Numbered from the stretch's first letter, positions 41,794 to 52,900 are shown. The stretch: DNA of 64,000 nt from Nitrososphaeraceae archaeon (GCA_009377575.1 WHTU01000005.1:35724-99723); one strand, 5' to 3'. Numbers and translations: made by a program. The notes: generated by a model not told the origin, from the letters alone.

Positions 41794-43980
41794 TTAACGG
41801 AGCTTGATTATTTCTCTGTTATCAGGCACAGAAGTTCTCAAGTGATACCTATTATGGATCGAACTAGCAATATTCTCCGATTTTGATTTCTCGCCGTGAT
41901 TAACTATTACTCTCTTGGGCTTGACCCGATAGACAAAATTCATAATTTGGTTAAAGTCACTATGACCACTAAAACCATCTATTCTTTGCGTATCACAATT
42001 TACAGGAACGACCTTCACTTTCCCGCTCTTGTCCATCATCCCAATTTCGTTCATGATGCCGTCAATTACTCGTCTCCCCAAAGTTCCATTTATCTGATAC
42101 GAAACAAATATTATCTTGTTTCCTCGCACAGGCGCGATCGATTTAAAGTATTCCACCGATGGCCCACCTTCGAGCATCCCTGATGTAGCCATTATGATGG
42201 AAGGATTGCGGTCTTCCAAAATTTCATCTCGTTTTCCAGGACCGTTGACGAGAGTAAAATACTCTGACTGAAATGGATTAACGCCTGAGGAAACAGATTT
42301 TCTCACGTTAAATCCCAGATAGTGTGCATATGACATATGAATAGCACTAGCCTCTGAGATCATTCCTTCAATATAGACCGGGCATTCGACCAAGTTTCTC
42401 TCTCGCATTTCTTTATCCAACACCAACATCATCTCTTGGGCTCTACCTACGGCAGGAACAGGAATCAAAACCTTGCCACCTTGTTGTAGTGTTTGGTTTA
42501 TACTTCTTGTAAAATTGTCATATACCGAAATTTGATCAGGCATAATATCAGATGTATTGCCATATGTGCTCTCGGTAATCAGCGTTTCGACTCTCGGGTA
42601 AACTGAAAGAGCACTATCAAGTAATTGAGTTCTGGCGTATTTGTAATCACCAGAATATAATATGTTATGTGCTCCTGATATATTCAAATGCACTGTAGCA
42701 CTTCCCATAATGTGACCAGCATTGTTAAGGGTGATCGTAATATCAGGCGAGATATCAGTAGGTTTGCTATATGGTAAAGTTACGCAGTGCTTGATAACTT
42801 CGTAAACGTCTCGAGACTCGTACGGAAGGTAACTGCCGTTTGCCTTTGCAATCTTGACCGAATCCAATTGCAGGAGCGTCATAAGAGGCAAGGTGGGTTC
42901 TGTACAATAAACAGGTCCTCTATATCCGTACCTAAAAAGTGCTGGCAAGAATCCTTGGTGATCTATATGTGCATGACTCAAAACCACTGCGTCAAGATCA
43001 TTTAAGGTAAAAGGGAACCAATCGATCCTAGGATACGCATCCAGCCCTAGCGCTTCACCTGGGTTTATTCCACAATCCAACATAACCTTGCTTTCAGGTG
43101 TTACTACTACAAAGCATGACCTACCGACTTGTTTAACTCCCCCCAAACAAAAAACCAAGACTTCGGACTTGCCAGAAGTTCCGAAAGAAGTTTTGTCAAA
43201 TCTTGCAGGAGCTTCTGACGAAATCGGCATAACATTGGCCTGAAACTCATCTGAGTTTAGATTGCCTCTCCGCTTGATACCCGCTAAATAACTAGGGGCA
43301 CCAACTATAAGCGGAGTTCTAAAAATTCTCTGTCCAAGTTCCTGGTAAAAGATGCTTCTCTCCCTCGCAGAACCCTTCAAAGTTGAGTGTATTGTCTTGA
43401 TACTCGCAGAAGGTATATGCGGAGAAAGTCTAGTTCTTGCTAGCCAACCTGTTGAAGATGCAATTTCGATAATCAATGCCGGGGTGATCGCTTCGGGACT
43501 ACTTACCTCCAAAATTACTTCTCCGGTAGCGTCGTCGCAGAAAGCTGCTGAGAGCGATACATTCTTTGGAACGAGCTTTAAAACTGTTGACCTTGTCAAA
43601 TCCTCCGAAATCCGTATGCTAGGGTCGGTTCGGATTACAAACCGTTTCTTCATAGTCTTGGAGAGACCAGAGAGATACAATGTAAGTTCCGTTAGAGCAA
43701 ATTTAGGGTTTTTCGTATACAGTGCAATTTTCGGTCCTTCAAACCGTGCAGCCGTAATTGATGCTTCTTTTGGAAGCAATGTAGTAAGTGAATTATACAG
43801 GGATTCGCCATCAGATTCATCGTAGTGGTCAGTCGCCCTAAATCGCTTTTTATCTGAAGTCTTTGCTAAGCTGTGAGACAACATATTTGCTTCGGAGCTT
43901 GAGCTTTTATGGACTTCTGATTTTGCATTGCGAATGCTGTCTATCTTAAAATCATCCTCCGAACCATTATCTTCTCTCAA
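41794..43980 (-). CDS. beta-CASP ribonuclease FttA/aCPSF1 (KH-MBL-beta-CASP)
   Basis: aCPSF1/FttA is the archaeal termination ribonuclease that cleaves nascent RNA behind polymerase. The 728-residue protein has two N-terminal KH domains (about 75-215), a metallo-beta-lactamase domain with SHAHIDHQG and GHIMGSATV, the beta-CASP domain (STYGN, VPAVGRAQEMM, ATSGMLEGGP) and a final FSGHSDFNQI with NHGEKS. All metal ligands appear present. The family starts near LPKEASITAARFEGP at residue 69, so the first 68 residues, Ser- and Asp-rich, are an extra disordered extension; an internal ATG at M33 would remove half of it. Confidence 0.93.
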   Translation of the reverse strand: MREDNGSEDDFKIDSIRNAKSEVHKSSSSEANMLSHSLAKTSDKKRFRATDHYDESDGESLYNSLTTLLPKEASITAARFEGPKIALYTKNPKFALTELTLYLSGLSKTMKKRFVIRTDPSIRISEDLTRSTVLKLVPKNVSLSAAFCDDATGEVILEVSSPEAITPALIIEIASSTGWLARTRLSPHIPSASIKTIHSTLKGSARERSIFYQELGQRIFRTPLIVGAPSYLAGIKRRGNLNSDEFQANVMPISSEAPARFDKTSFGTSGKSEVLVFCLGGVKQVGRSCFVVVTPESKVMLDCGINPGEALGLDAYPRIDWFPFTLNDLDAVVLSHAHIDHQGFLPALFRYGYRGPVYCTEPTLPLMTLLQLDSVKIAKANGSYLPYESRDVYEVIKHCVTLPYSKPTDISPDITITLNNAGHIMGSATVHLNISGAHNILYSGDYKYARTQLLDSALSVYPRVETLITESTYGNTSDIMPDQISVYDNFTRSINQTLQQGGKVLIPVPAVGRAQEMMLVLDKEMRERNLVECPVYIEGMISEASAIHMSYAHYLGFNVRKSVSSGVNPFQSEYFTLVNGPGKRDEILEDRNPSIIMATSGMLEGGPSVEYFKSIAPVRGNKIIFVSYQINGTLGRRVIDGIMNEIGMMDKSGKVKVVPVNCDTQRIDGFSGHSDFNQIMNFVYRVKPKRVIVNHGEKSKSENIASSIHNRYHLRTSVPDNREIIKLR

Positions 43981-44189
43981 ATTGATTCATTTCCAACCCA
44001 CTAAGGTATTATACTGTCAACTCAAAGCATACCTAAAAGGTATTCTACCAGAAGGGGCTACTAAATACTAAGCAAAACCATTAATATATCTTCTTGATTC
44101 GCAATTTACATATGATGTAACCAATAAATGGATATCTGATTTGTGGGTCTATGGGTAGGGTGGCAGATTCTAAGATGGTTCCTTAAATT

Positions 44190-45053
44190 CTACACCTCCA
44201 CCAGTTTGCTCTCGTCAAAGGATTTTGAATTGTACCAATTATATCTGAAAAAATCCAGACACCAGTCATGGAAAAGCCCTTCACCATCGATAGAACCATT
44301 GCTATAGAACATGGAAGTCATATCGGTTACCCCTTTAGAATTTGGGAAGAGCACAGTAGCTTGTTGTTCATTCAGAACTACTGCAACTTGGATTCTGTCG
44401 ATCATTCTCCGCTCAACTTCTCCACTTTTCAACAAATCCTGATAGCCAACCTGTTTAAGCAGGTCCATACGCTTCCTAGGAACTTGCGCATTCTGCGGCA
44501 GGATATAGCTAAATTTTAGTTTCTTACTTTTAATGCGCGGCAAAATCGCTTCGATAAGTTCTAGCGGAATTTGAGGTAGCATTGCACAAATATACTCTTC
44601 AGACTCTTCATACATCTTTTTCCAGCTCTCAATAACGGCAACGATCCCATTGATGTACTCACATTTGTTAAGGGCACCTATTCTGTAAATGAACTTCATT
44701 GGTATATCTCCGGCCACGTGTTCTGAAAAGTAGTTCTGGTAAGTAGACAGAAAGCTGAAAGTCGAAATCTGCCTAATGATAATATTCCCAAAAGTGGATA
44801 GTGAAAAGTTACCACTTGAATCTTTTTCGATCAGCCCCGCCTCAAAGAGTCTGTTGAGATTTCGATGTACCTCTTGCATTGTTACGTCCAGATCTCGTGC
44901 AAGCTTGGCCAGCTTTGTCTTCTCGTTATGCAATTTGAACAAAATTTGCAATCTATGTTCGCTTGCAAGTTCAAAGAAAATGTGTTCAGTATGCTCATAT
45001 TCACTAATCGACGGAGAATATTCATCCCTATCACCGTTTATATGCATTTTCAT
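44190..45053 (-). CDS. winged-helix transcriptional regulator with C-terminal sensor-like domain
   Basis: The 287-residue protein has an ArsR-like winged helix at about 25-95 (FELASEHRLQILFKLHN, then LARDLDVTMQEVHRNLNRL) and a C-terminal alpha/beta region (about 110-270) like the archaeal regulators of the MTH313/DUF1724 type. No Cys metal site is seen. It is monocistronic, and its target and ligand are unknown. A TATA-like element is not obvious. Confidence 0.75.
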   Translation of the reverse strand: MKMHINGDRDEYSPSISEYEHTEHIFFELASEHRLQILFKLHNEKTKLAKLARDLDVTMQEVHRNLNRLFEAGLIEKDSSGNFSLSTFGNIIIRQISTFSFLSTYQNYFSEHVAGDIPMKFIYRIGALNKCEYINGIVAVIESWKKMYEESEEYICAMLPQIPLELIEAILPRIKSKKLKFSYILPQNAQVPRKRMDLLKQVGYQDLLKSGEVERRMIDRIQVAVVLNEQQATVLFPNSKGVTDMTSMFYSNGSIDGEGLFHDWCLDFFRYNWYNSKSFDESKLVEV

Positions 45054-45255
45054 ACACTATCATCTCTATCATCTATTTGAAGCGGTTTCAAATATTAGTT
45101 TCTTTAGGCAGCATGTGTTCATATCTAGATGCTTAAACTATCAGTATTCTTGAAATTGAGTCACTTGTGGTAGCATGAACCTATTGGTATGGGGTTAGGA
45201 AGGACCTATGAATGGAATAATTTCATACAAAAGGGGATCTTTGCCAATCATCATA

Positions 45256-46491
45256 CTACCTTAGGATCCAGGGCAATATGAATACTATGGCCACAATCAT
45301 CACCATCACAAGCGTCAAGATTAGAGGTGCCTTTTTGAGACGAGTTGAACCTGCGCTAACTTTTCTTTCGATCAGTGAGTTATATAATTGGCCCCCATCA
45401 AGTGGCCCTATCGGCAATGCGTTGAAGATTCCTACATTAAAATTGATGAACCATAGCCAAAAAAGGAAGTTAGCGATAATTGGAAAAGAGGATCCGAGCG
45501 TTGACGAATATTTGGATGCCATTAGGTCAGAATAAGGCACTGAACCTTCCGCCATAGTGGGTGGAAGAAGAATCGCAATTGGATTAGATCCGAAGGCACT
45601 CTTGTATCGACTCAGAACGAATTCCGGATCTGGTATTACATTTGTGATAGTAACTCCAAGAATGCCTGTATTGGGTTGTACGCTAGCAGGGATCGAAGCA
45701 ATACCTGTAATTTCCTGACCGTTAGTATCCTTCCATGTGATTACCACATTATTTCCCAAATTTGATTGAAGAAGCCTGCTCAAATCCTCAATGTGCTCTA
45801 CTCTATCTCCTTCGATGTCCAAGATTACATCTCCCTCCTTTATACCAATTGAATTTGCAAGTGAACCATCACCTACAGTCATAATCTCCACTCCATATTG
45901 AGTGCTATCCTGTTGTGGCAACGGCACAAGTGTTGAGACAACAATATAGAGCAAACCAAGAGAAAGCCCCGCCATTATCATATTGTTCATGGGACCTGCC
46001 GTGAGAATTGCGCTCTTTTCCTTTAACCTAATTCTAGCCAACTCTTCCCTTTCTATATTGACAAATGCTCCGATAGGAATACCCAGAATAAGCACCAATC
46101 CTGTAGACTCCACCCTCACGCCGTACACCCTAGCTACGATCCCGTGTCCCGCTTCATGTATGATAATTGTTAAAACTAAAGCAATCCACCCGTACGTCCA
46201 TGGCAGATATGGGTTTAACCCGGGGATAAGGAGATTTGATTGAGGCCCTATATCCCTAACCCCTTCCCGAGCCGCCCCATTGGAAAAGAGAACCATTAGC
46301 GAACCCACTATCAAAAACACAGCTAAAGCAGTTATGAGTGGCATAAGATATGTATTAAACCTCGCATAAAATTTTGCAATTTTACTACCTGCTACTTTAT
46401 CGAAAAAACTCAATCCATAGGGAGTATGAATTAGAATTAATGGAAACTTAATTTCAGCGCGTACCTTGTTGCTTTGTGCCTGGTTTCCCAA
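45256..46491 (-). CDS. site-2 protease family membrane metalloprotease (M50) with PDZ domain
   Basis: The 411-residue protein is an intramembrane zinc protease. The active site IIIHEAGHGIVARVYG lies in the second or third transmembrane segment (about 110-125), a PDZ domain (MTVGDGSLANSIGIKEGDVI) is inserted around 205-275, and the second zinc motif NALPIGPLDGGQ is near 355. About six transmembrane helices are visible and the last is C-terminal. Such proteases cleave membrane-anchored factors; no anti-sigma-like partner is nearby. Confidence 0.92.
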   Translation of the reverse strand: MGNQAQSNKVRAEIKFPLILIHTPYGLSFFDKVAGSKIAKFYARFNTYLMPLITALAVFLIVGSLMVLFSNGAAREGVRDIGPQSNLLIPGLNPYLPWTYGWIALVLTIIIHEAGHGIVARVYGVRVESTGLVLILGIPIGAFVNIEREELARIRLKEKSAILTAGPMNNMIMAGLSLGLLYIVVSTLVPLPQQDSTQYGVEIMTVGDGSLANSIGIKEGDVILDIEGDRVEHIEDLSRLLQSNLGNNVVITWKDTNGQEITGIASIPASVQPNTGILGVTITNVIPDPEFVLSRYKSAFGSNPIAILLPPTMAEGSVPYSDLMASKYSSTLGSSFPIIANFLFWLWFINFNVGIFNALPIGPLDGGQLYNSLIERKVSAGSTRLKKAPLILTLVMVMIVAIVFILPWILR

Positions 46492-46679
46492 CTTCTACTA
46501 TAACGATATTTGGTTATTTAAATGAAGCCATTAGCCTAGGACAGGTCTAGACCAATGATGAATAGTACATCATGATAAATGAATTCAAACAATAGGTCAT
46601 TGTGCTCTGAGAGTTGCAAATTTGAACACTAATATATTCAAGCCAAAGATAACATTATGAAACGGGATAGAAAGGAAAA

Positions 46680-47405
46680 ATGTCTAGAACAGGTGAAAAT
46701 CAAGATCTGACGGGTAAGATTTCTGGGAATGAAAGAAAAAAGCTCTCTGAGCCTCCCATAGATGTTTTATTTAATCCCTCTCTTATCTTGAAAAGGGATG
46801 CATGGGATATTGATGTTGCGTCAATGCTACGAATGCTACTGGATATTCTTGAAAGGATCCATTACAAGGATTTGAGAATTTGTGGTATTGCTGCCCTTTC
46901 GTCATCGATGATACACCGGATTAAGGTAGAAAGCATTTTCAAGTTACAGAGTATGTCAGAAAAGAAAAGTAAACCATCAAGCCATCCAGATGAAGTTCCC
47001 ATTGAGAATCTAAGCCCTATTACAATACCTTTTCGATACGAGTCAAGTTACCCTGTTTCGCTTCAAGAGCTTCTATCAGTGTTAGAGAGCATGATATCCA
47101 GCCTCACTGAATCAGGGACACGTAAACCACGTATTAGTATAGAACCAGTTGAGGACTTTTCATTTGAAGAATACTTTATAAAAATCGAGGAAATCTTGGC
47201 TCAGTTCGAGACGATGATCCGTACTAGGGTTTTCGAACAAGGAAACGAGTTATTTAGTAATTTGATCGCAGATATGGACGCACTATCGAGTGCGAGATGC
47301 TTTCTGGCAATGTTGTACCTGGCCTTGAAGGGGACTATACGTATTGAACAAACTAGTGACAGCAAAGACATCTTGCTATGCCAAGTACGAGACGGTTCGC
47401 CATAG
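46680..47405 (+). CDS. scpA: segregation and condensation protein A
   Basis: ScpA is the kleisin of the SMC complex that bridges the SMC heads. The 241-residue protein has an N-terminal kleisin-type start (NPSLILKRDAWDIDVASMLRMLLDIL, residues about 31-56), an acidic variable middle and a C-terminal winged helix (FSNLIADMDALSSARCFLAMLYLALKG region). It overlaps scpB by 28 bases, the usual coupled pair. SMC itself is not encoded in the window. Confidence 0.86.
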   Translation: MSRTGENQDLTGKISGNERKKLSEPPIDVLFNPSLILKRDAWDIDVASMLRMLLDILERIHYKDLRICGIAALSSSMIHRIKVESIFKLQSMSEKKSKPSSHPDEVPIENLSPITIPFRYESSYPVSLQELLSVLESMISSLTESGTRKPRISIEPVEDFSFEEYFIKIEEILAQFETMIRTRVFEQGNELFSNLIADMDALSSARCFLAMLYLALKGTIRIEQTSDSKDILLCQVRDGSP

Positions 47406-47953
47406 GCGTAGTAAACCCCGATATGAAAATGAAGGAGAAGGGTCTATTGCAAGATGAAGTTAGGGCCCGTATTGAGGTTGCTCTTTATTGTTCTGGGAAA
47501 CCGATGTCAGTCGATGAGCTCGTTAAGGCTTCAGGCATTACTTCGAGAGAAAAAACTATTCAAGTCATCAAGGATTTAATGAAAACGATTAATTCTCAGT
47601 TAAAGGCTTTGGAAATAGCAAAGTTAGAGGACGGTACTTTTGTCTTGCAAGTGAAACCCATGTATCTATCGATTGTTAGAAAGTTTTCACATCAGCCTAT
47701 TTTGTCACAAGCGTCTTTGAAGACCTTATCTTACGTTGCATACGAACAACCAGTTACTTCTACTAGGCTAGTGCGAATTAGAGGTTCTCAAGTATATTCT
47801 CATCTGAAGGAATTACATAGTCACGGATTCGTTAAACATGAAGCATTGGGCAGATTGAAAGTGTACAAGACCACCGAGAAATTCATAAGTTATTTTGGTA
47901 TTCCAAACTTGGATATGTTGAAAAGAAATCTGGTTTCAACTGGTAAATCGTAG
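47378..47953 (+). CDS. scpB: segregation and condensation protein B
   Basis: ScpB dimers bind ScpA in the SMC complex and assist chromosome organisation. The 191-residue protein has two winged-helix domains: RIEVALYCSGKPMSVDELVKA near 30-50 and the diagnostic LSQASLKTLSYVAYEQPVTS near 108-127, followed by RIRGSQVYSHLKELHSHG. Its start lies inside the 3' end of scpA. Confidence 0.9.
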   Translation: MPSTRRFAIGVVNPDMKMKEKGLLQDEVRARIEVALYCSGKPMSVDELVKASGITSREKTIQVIKDLMKTINSQLKALEIAKLEDGTFVLQVKPMYLSIVRKFSHQPILSQASLKTLSYVAYEQPVTSTRLVRIRGSQVYSHLKELHSHGFVKHEALGRLKVYKTTEKFISYFGIPNLDMLKRNLVSTGKS

Positions 47954-48044
47954 GTCTTGGATCGCCTTGGCAATAGATGCTTTCCAAGGAAACTGATAGA
48001 CGATTGAAAAGTATTAAATTACCCCTTTCGGACGTTGGTTTATT

Positions 48045-48431
48045 ATGCGCAAGTCCATAGAGAACCTCACTGGCAGAAAATACACTGGCGGCAAAATTAC
48101 TCCCTCCAGAAGTAGAAAGAAATACGAGATCGATCGGTATCCTAATGAGGCACTTGTAGGTAAAACTATCTCTGTTTCACGACGAACTAGAGGCGGCAAT
48201 TATAAGACCGCGTTGAAAAGATCAGAATTTGCTAATGTGACTAACCTAGAAACTAGGAAGACTCAAAAGACAATTATTTCACAGGTAATTAGGAATCCTG
48301 CAAATAGGGATTATGAAAGAAGAGGAGTGGTAAACAAGGGAGCGATCATTGAGACTGAATTAGGTGCCGCAAAGGTGACTTCCAGACCCGGACAACACGG
48401 ATGCGTAAACGCAATTCAAATCTCCCAGTAG
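48045..48431 (+). CDS. rps8e: 30S ribosomal protein eS8
   Basis: The 128-residue basic protein matches archaeal eS8: LTGRKYTGGKITPSRSRKK near the N-terminus, NPANRDYERRGVVNKGAIIE and the C-terminal TSRPGQHGCVNAI. An AT-rich AAGTATTAAATTA at 48009-48021 is about 30 bases upstream of the ATG, so it has its own leaderless promoter. Confidence 0.95.
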   Translation: MRKSIENLTGRKYTGGKITPSRSRKKYEIDRYPNEALVGKTISVSRRTRGGNYKTALKRSEFANVTNLETRKTQKTIISQVIRNPANRDYERRGVVNKGAIIETELGAAKVTSRPGQHGCVNAIQISQ

Positions 48432-48545
48432 CACGTTCGTACTGGATCTTGAGTACTTAGCTCAGCTACCATTGTATATATGATGCACAATTAACGAAGT
48501 CATGGCCAATTGCCCAGGAAAGAAATTTGGTGTTAATAAAAGTCG

Positions 48546-48552
48546 TTTTTTT
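48546..48552 (+). terminator. oligo-T terminator after rps8e
   Basis: A run of seven T followed by AATTG, 115 bases after the rps8e stop and with no gene between, is a plausible archaeal T-rich termination site. Confidence 0.35.
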
Positions 48553-48780
48553 AATTGAAAATTTGTTGAACCTACATCCAAGAACCGCCGAATCTCCTTT
48601 TTCCTTCGGCCTTTCCCAGCATTCGACTACGTATTATCTAAAAACCTCCGCAAGACTTTTTGTGAAGTCCAATTTCGCCTAACCTTTTCCTAACTTTACA
48701 TGCGCAAAGTATTTTAAATTAAGCATCCTGAACCTTTCACTGCTCACTGCAAAAAAAACTTACGCGTAATCTTGGAGGGT

Positions 48781-48939
48781 ATGAAAAAAACGCGAGTTAG
48801 GAGGGATGACGTTCACTCGGCCAGCATATTATTTGATTTACGAGTGAAGCATAAGTGTGAAACTGATACACCCTTCGAGGGGAATTTGCAATCGTATTGT
48901 TCCTCGCCGCTATTGAATTCCGCAGGGAACAATGAGTAG
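48781..48939 (+). CDS. possible small ORF, 52 aa
   Basis: ATG at 48781 is preceded by GGAGGGT only two to eight bases upstream, a good ribosome binding sequence. The product starts MKKTRVRRDDVHSASILFDL and has two cysteines; no family is recognised. A minus-strand frame overlaps. The binding site is the only positive evidence. Confidence 0.25.
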   Translation: MKKTRVRRDDVHSASILFDLRVKHKCETDTPFEGNLQSYCSSPLLNSAGNNE

Positions 48940-49192
48940 TTGCATTCATTGATCTGCCGTTGCGAGAAATCGCACAGCAATGGAGATAACGTCAGTGGAA
49001 TTTTTGTAAAGTAGGCTTTTTCTACCCCCAAGGAACCTATAATCAAGATTCTCTGTAAAACATTCCTGTAAAAATAATGGAAAGGATATTAGAGCGGTTC
49101 TTGACAGATAAGATGTTATCACTAGCATCGAAATAATAGCTTCGCATGCCGCTTTATCATTTAAGTACTATGATGAGCTTGGCTCCACCCCA

Positions 49193-49906
49193 ATGAAGTA
49201 CCTTGTTATTTCTGATCTTCACCTGGGTTTCGAGTACAATCTTGTGGAGAAGGGTATTCAAATAAATTCGAAATTCTTCACGCAAGAAATAGTTTCAGAG
49301 GTGGATGCGATAATAAGAAGTTTCAAACCCCAGGGCATAATACTGTTAGGAGACATTAAGGATTCAATCGTCAATATCAACTCTATCGAGTGGTATCACA
49401 TACCTCGTTTCTTGAAGGATCTTAGTAACAATTATCTAGTTTACCTAATTCCAGGAAATCATGATGTAAAAATCGAGAGTTTGTCCCCCGCTGACGTTTC
49501 CATTGCTAGTCCTACAGGGATTACGATTGGTGATACACTTTTTTTACATGGCCATACTATGCCCTCAAGTAGAAAATCGGCCGTAAACAAAATAGTAATG
49601 GGACATTTGCACCCAGTTCTGAATAAACCAGATAGCAACCTAAATGGTGAGCGTGTTTGGATATTCCTAAAGGTTAAAAAAAGCGCTATTTTTAGAAATG
49701 AGGAGGGATATCTTGACTTAGTAACTGTGCCTTCTATTAATCGATTTATCATCCCCTCCAATGATTTTAGAAAGAGCGCTACCGTTTCTATGTCCCCTAT
49801 AATTAGAAACGCAACGAAATCTTCTGATTATGTTAAGCAGGCCTTTGTGGTTTGTTTGGACGGATATGTGTTAGGTGACGAAAGGTTGCTTCCATTTGTA
49901 ATTTGA
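49193..49906 (+). CDS. calcineurin-like metallophosphoesterase
   Basis: The 237-residue protein has all five metal motifs of the family: SDLHLGFE (Asp8, His10), LLGDIKD near 51, PGNHDVK near 88, LFLHGHTMP near 117 and VMGHLHPV near 135. This is the archaeal ICC-like group related to the YfcE and SbcD folds and not the full Mre11, since the capping domain is missing. Substrate (phosphodiester or nucleotide) is unknown. A TATA-like TTTAAGTACT is at 49159-49168. Confidence 0.87.
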   Translation: MKYLVISDLHLGFEYNLVEKGIQINSKFFTQEIVSEVDAIIRSFKPQGIILLGDIKDSIVNINSIEWYHIPRFLKDLSNNYLVYLIPGNHDVKIESLSPADVSIASPTGITIGDTLFLHGHTMPSSRKSAVNKIVMGHLHPVLNKPDSNLNGERVWIFLKVKKSAIFRNEEGYLDLVTVPSINRFIIPSNDFRKSATVSMSPIIRNATKSSDYVKQAFVVCLDGYVLGDERLLPFVI

Positions 49907-49979
49907 ATATCACTCAAACCGAAAAGTGGTCAGCTGAAGTAGGTTATCTGTCATGGGCTAGATCTGACATGCACCTCCT

Positions 49980-52900
49980 CTACGTTTCGATATATGGCTT
50001 TAAATATTCGAAGGTAGGAATGTGGGTCCTAATCCATTCTAATGTGTTAATGAATGTGGAAGCAGATTCTATAGTCGTAAGAACAGGTATTCCGAGCTCT
50101 ACAGCCTTCCTACGTATTTGATATTCATCATCGAGCATACCGACATACCTCTCAATTGTCGCCGTGGATGGAATATTGATAATGAAATCGATCTGTCGTT
50201 TAAATAACAATTCTGAAATGTTGGGTTTTCTAAGAGGTTCGCTTATTTTGTATACCCTTTCAACCGGATAAATGTCGAAATTTTCCATAAAATCTGCGGT
50301 GTGTTCTGTGGCCATTATTGAGTACCCCATATTTCCAATCTTTCTTGCAAGCGGAAGGAGTCTTTCCTTGTTACTAGGTCCACCTGCAGTTATCAAAACT
50401 CTGCCACGAAGTGGCAAGTTGAATCCAGCTGCGATGTAGGCTTTCGACAGTGCATCGTGAAAACTTTGCCCAAAACAGGCAACCTCCCCTGTAGATTGCA
50501 TTTCAACGCCGAGAACAATATCTGCACCCTCGAGCTGCATGAAAGAAAATTGCGGAACCTTTATGCCAAAACCAGACTTTCTTAGCCAGCTATCGCTACG
50601 GTCAACAGGTAGTTTTTTTCCAATCATGGCTTGAGCCGCCAGCGAAATTAGATTTAGTCCAGTGAACTTTGATACGAATGGCATTGATCTAGAAGCGCGA
50701 ACATTAGCTTCTATTACGAGCACTTGGCCTTTCTTTACCAAAAATTGGATATTGAAAGGTCCTATTATCTTCATAGCAACGCCAATTCTTCTGCTGTACT
50801 CAGTGATCGTTTCGATCGTCTCTCTATCTAATCTCCACGGAGGAATGCACATCATTGCGTCTCCCGAATGCACGCCAGCGTTGTCGATGTGTTCTATGAC
50901 TGAACCAATGACAACGCTCTGTCCGTCCCCTACTGCGTCAACTTCCACTTCTGAAGCGTCTTCCAAAAACTTTGTCATTACGATTGGGTGATCAGGACTT
51001 ACGTTAGTAGCCTCAGTCAAGTATTTCTTCAACTGGTCTTGGGTCCAAACAACTTTCATTGCAGCACCACTGAGCACATATGAAGGTCTAACGAGTAAAG
51101 GATATTGTACTATCTCTGCAAATAATCGTGCCTCGTCCAGACTCGTAAATTTTTTCCAGGCTGGCTGTCTTATTCCCAATGAGTCAAGTAGGTTTCCGAA
51201 CTTGGATCGATCTTCGCCCTGGTCCACGCTCACGGCAGAGGTTCCTATAATATTGATATTTGCAGAAGCTAATCTTGGTGTGAGGATATTTGCAGTCTGG
51301 CCTCCAACGCAAGTTATTATGCCATCAGAATTTTCCCTTTCGCAAATGTCCATCACCCTTTCAAACGTTAATTCTTCAAAATATAAGCGATCGCAGATGT
51401 CATAATCGGTGGAGACAGTCTCAGGGTTACAGTTTATGATTGTGACCTCCTCGCAACCATTGTCCTTTAGACCCCAAACCATATTTACTGTGCCCCAATC
51501 AAATTCCACACTACTACCTATCCTGTATGGCCCAGCGCCTAGCACTATCACTTTTGAAGGCATATCCTTACCTCGAGGCATACGAGACTTTTTATCAGAG
51601 GTTAATGTCCTGTCCTTTCCTTGTGAAACATAATGAACATCATCAAATTGACCGCCGTACGTGAGATAAAGATAATTAGTCTTTGCTGGCCATTCGGCAG
51701 CTAAAGTATCAATTTGTTTGGTAACAGGCTGGATCATCCATTTCTTTCTTAGAGCTCTAACATTAATCTCGTCGATGTTGGAGCAGTTGGCAATTTGAAC
51801 ATCAGAAAATCCCATTCTCTTCGCTTCCAGCAATATATTTTTATCAAGACTCAAATTTTTTAGCTTTTTCTCAGTCAGGATTATGGCTTGTATTTTGCTC
51901 AAAAACCAAGAATCTATTGATGAGAGTGAGTTGACACGCTCCACCGACATACCCGCCTTAAATGCTCTTACAACGTCGAAAAGGATCTCATCAGTCGGAT
52001 GCAATAGAGATTGTTCGATGGTTTCAATTTTATCATTCCCTATACTACTATCACTATTACTATCGCTATTATTACTATCGCTATTATTACTACTATTATT
52101 AGAATCAATTGCATGTGAAGATGAGCCCCTTAAAGGGCTGCTCCCTAGTGAACTTAAATCTGGCCAAATTGGATGGTTTTCATTTTTCGGCGAATTTGGA
52201 TTCAAAGTTCCATCTAAATCTATTCGTTCTTTCCGTAAAGATGTAAGATGTAGCTTTCTCTGCTGAGCCAAATTATTTGTACCTGATCTTTGATTATCGG
52301 TAATGAATGTGGAAGTAAAATTATTTGTATCGGATTCATCGGAGTCAAGCTTAGAATTCGAAACAAGGCCGTACTTTCCATTGTCGCACATTCTGATTGC
52401 CTTTTGAAGAACTTCTTCAAAACTCCTACCAATCGCCATTACCTCTCCCACAGATTTCATCGTGGTGCCTAACCTCTTTTTTACTAATTCAAATTTCTTG
52501 AAATCCCATCTAGGCATCTTCAGCACAATGTAGTCCAAAGAAGGTTCAAAGCATGCCGTTGTCGCTTTCGTGACAGTGTTAACTAATTCGGGAAGAGAAT
52601 ACCCTAAACTTATCTTGGCAGCTATGTATGCTAATGGATATCCTGTGGCCTTACTTGCCAACGCAGAAGATCTAGATAACCGTGCGTTTACCTCAATAAC
52701 GCAGTAATTTTCGGACCGTGGGTCAAGTCCAAACTGAATGTTGCATTCCCCAATGATATCACATTTTTTAGTGGCTTTTAGTGCGCTACTGCGTAGCATA
52801 TGATATTCGTAGTTGTTTAGTGTCTGTGAAGGGGCCACAACTATGTTATCTCCTGTGTGAACTTTCATAGCTAGAACGTTTTCCATATTACAGACTATGA

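Larger units (their letters stand above)
48432..49192 (+). other. long mostly non-coding stretch after eS8
   Basis: About 760 bases with no clear gene. A hairpin GCCGAA...TTCGGC is visible near 48590-48612. A 77-codon minus-strand frame (48813-49046) and a 52-codon plus frame (48781-48939) overlap each other. No rRNA or tRNA was recognised. A stable RNA could hide here, but I could not match one. Confidence 0.4.

Noticed and set aside
48813..49046. 77-codon minus-strand ORF after eS8
   Set aside because: No recognisable domain, no promoter or binding site, and it overlaps a plus-strand frame with a better ribosome binding site.
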